Below the pieces are notes generated by a model. It saw nothing but the letters and a program-made list of their open reading frames with translations. It made no database searches and had not been told where the DNA came from. Position numbers and translations under genes: made by a program. Shown here one piece after another: positions 61,700 to 64,000 of a stretch of DNA of 64,000 bases. Positions within the stretch are counted from its first letter, which is position 1. Every line of letters begins with the position of its first letter. The DNA is from Luscinia megarhynchos (Eukaryota > Chordata > Aves > Passeriformes > Turdidae), in the NCBI GenBank assembly GCA_034336665.1, contig CM067572.1:3031786-3095785 (forward strand), in the 5' to 3' direction.

Positions 61700-64000
61700 C
61701 CTGTCAGTGTAGAAAGCTCTGTGTGTGACTGAAGTAAAGGAGTTCAGTAGTAATGCCTTTTGTGTGGACATATTTTTTTCTCCCCTACAGCAATTCTACT
61801 CTTCAATGTCTCATTTCAGACTCTAGAATGTTCTTTCTTAAAAAAAAACCCACCCCAACTTAAAGTGTTTGATTCATAAATAAATATCTAAAGGAACAAC
61901 ATAATCCTTTTCATTTCCTAACATTTTCTTGAGAATAGACAGAGGAGAATGGCACATGGCACAAGAAATATCAGTTGCTGTTTCCATTTGAAGGAGGAGG
62001 AGACTGTCAGCAGACACACATATAATTATTTTCTCCCTCATTGTGCAAAATACAAAAAGGACAGAGGTTATGAAAAAGGTGAGAGAGAATAGGAGGAAAG
62101 GAGGGAGGAGCTCCTTTGAAACAGATCATAAATACAAACCTTTGGACAATAAATGCGTTTTCCTCAGTCAATAGGAGTTTTCTCTCTGGAATTCTGTGGG
62201 AACAAATGCATCTTGGCTGAAGTGCAGCTATTGGCATTCACTCACTCCAGACCAGCAGAGATATTGCTCCCAAAGTTATTCATGCAAGGAGAACTTCCAA
62301 AATCTGACATGGTTCACTGTTTTTCTGCTGCTGCTGCAGGTCAGCCCAGCATGAGGGATGGTCTCTGGAGGCAGCTGGGCTCCCTTGGAGAAGGGATTTT
62401 GGACATTTCCAGCCCTGCCTCCTTGAGCTGTCTCACACATGGGGTTCCTAAGGGTGTTCCTGGTGCTTGTTACCTTTCTGTGTTACAGTCTGGACTTGGT
62501 AAGACAGCTTTTGTATTCAAATTTAGATGAAAATGGTAATTTTAGCTTTGTGTAGCTAAAAATGTTGTGCTGGGGAGGGAAGAGGGAGTGCTGCTCAGAA
62601 GGAACAGGGGCTGGTTTTACAAGAATTGTCTCACTGCAGGTAAAATGAGCTTTGCTGTGGGTTACACAAGGGCTGGTTCTTCACATTTGAATAATTCTGT
62701 GGGCATCCCCTCATGTCTGTAAAAGTCACCCTATGCTGAGGATCTCCTGTGGGATTAACCTTAGGGGAGCCTCTTTTTAAAGCTTTTGAACGTTTTTGAC
62801 ATTTTTTTCAGGTTGATTTTTGTGGTGCTCACGCTGGCTGAGAAATGTCATGTCCATTTTCACTCATGTTTATTTTCAGTCCATCAAAAGTTCTTCCTGA
62901 CCAGGTTTGTCTTTTGGTTTGCATCATTTCCTTGCAACTTATATATTCCTTACTAAGGGGAAGAGCTGTAAACAGATTTGAGCTAAAGCTTTGAATTTTG
63001 GAAGGACAGCTGCCAGGCAGAAGTGTTTATAGAGGATATCAGGCAAATGCACAGAATCCCCCTGCAGCTGGATTGAGCAAAAATACAATGGAATGGTGCA
63101 GAATCACTAATTCCAAATCAAAATCCCAAAATTGCCTGAGTGGGCACACAGGAGAACCAGCAGGAAGAGAAATGCAAACACTTGTGGTTTCACTTGCTGC
63201 TCTCCCAGGCCTTATAGATGCAAAATTACCTTTTTCTGTTTCTTGCAAATTAAGAATTACCTAGTTTGCAACGACATTAATTGATTTATTTCCATGGTTT
63301 TCAGTAGTAATAATATCTTAAGTATTAATAGGTACATGAATGCTGTTCCATGATGGTTTTTACTCCAGATTTTGTATAAAGTTCCTTTCACTTCAAAGTG
63401 TGCTTTTTCACTATACAACCAGCAAAATCATTTTGGCTTTTTTTGGTTTGTTTTGTTTTTTTTTTTTTTTTTTTTTTTTTTTGTAGGGAGAATTTGTCAG
63501 TTGTAGCTCACCTATGATTTTAGATGTGTAGTCTTCAATTTAAAAGTGGTTTTGTGTTGGAGTCTCTCAGAAAACAAATGACTGGAGCTTCTCTAATGGT
63601 GCTGATTAAGTGACCCATGGTGTCAGTGCTGGGGTCCTGCTGGGATCATCTTCTCTTGCACACCTGGAAGCTGTAACAGCTTTTCAGAGCTGCACTTGCA
63701 AAGGTTTCCCCCAAGATTCCCTTCAGCAGTGGTGCTGCTACTGGAGATGGATTTGTTTGACTGCTAGAATCCCAGACCTTGAGCACCTGGGGGTTTTTGC
63801 AGAGTCTGTATTTAAGCAAAATTTGTCATGTTGTGTGAGTTAGAATGGGTTTGTTTGGATTTTCACTCTCCTTCCACAAGCCTTGATAATGATAGAACTT
63901 TTGTGTCAATGTGTGGGAATCAAGGACATGAGATTCCTCAAAGAAATTCGATCTTGGTGTTACACCAGAGACAGACAAACCCAACTCAGGGAAGGCTCTT
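61700..64000. other. Intergenic region downstream of SERPINI1
   Basis: No exon recognised. In mammals the next gene on this side is GOLIM4; none of it is identified here. It contains a T27 run (63456-63482). Confidence 0.6.
63456..63482. repeat. Poly(T) run, 27 T
   Basis: Longest homopolymer in the window. On the minus strand it is A27, but there is no poly(A) signal or recognisable retroposed gene next to it. Confidence 0.85.

Overview
This is a stretch of vertebrate nuclear genome, most likely from a bird. It has large introns with GT/AG borders, a CpG-island promoter, AATAAA poly(A) signals and degraded CR1-type LINE fragments typical of sauropsid genomes. No bacterial, viral, CRISPR or rRNA/tRNA genes are visible. 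The species cannot be fixed from the sequence alone.

Two complete, divergently transcribed protein-coding genes were assembled exon by exon. On the minus strand, PDCD10 (CCM3) runs from a noncoding first exon ending at 17687 to a poly(A) signal near 5712. Its seven coding exons (11417 down to 6100) join in frame to 212 codons plus stop, the same length as the mammalian protein. On the plus strand, SERPINI1 (neuroserpin) starts in the same CpG island with a noncoding first exon ending at 18041. It has eight coding exons between 41458 and 61072, giving 410 codons plus stop, again the mammalian length, and a poly(A) signal at 61264.

Layout: 1-5690 is intergenic sequence beyond the PDCD10 3' end, with one CR1 remnant. 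PDCD10 exons and introns occupy 5690-11444, and its 6.2 kb first intron fills 11445-17686. The shared bidirectional promoter and both noncoding first exons lie within 355 bp (17687-18041) of a CpG island of about 1.3 kb. SERPINI1 intron 1 (23.4 kb) holds only tandem and simple repeats that I can name. SERPINI1 coding exons and introns fill 41440-61072, and 61290-64000 is intergenic.

The head-to-head PDCD10/SERPINI1 pair is a known conserved arrangement in vertebrates. PDCD10 is a broadly expressed adaptor of the CCM and STRIPAK/GCKIII-kinase complexes. SERPINI1 is a secreted neuronal inhibitor of tissue plasminogen activator. They share a promoter, not a pathway. The most notable sequence details are two divergent ZNF143/SBS-like motifs 12 bp apart in the promoter, a CR1 copy abutting the island, a compound (CAG)6(GAG)7 tract in the PDCD10 leader, loss of one neuroserpin glycosylation sequon, and a 67-bp tandem repeat in SERPINI1 intron 1. 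I found no sign of an undescribed biological system.
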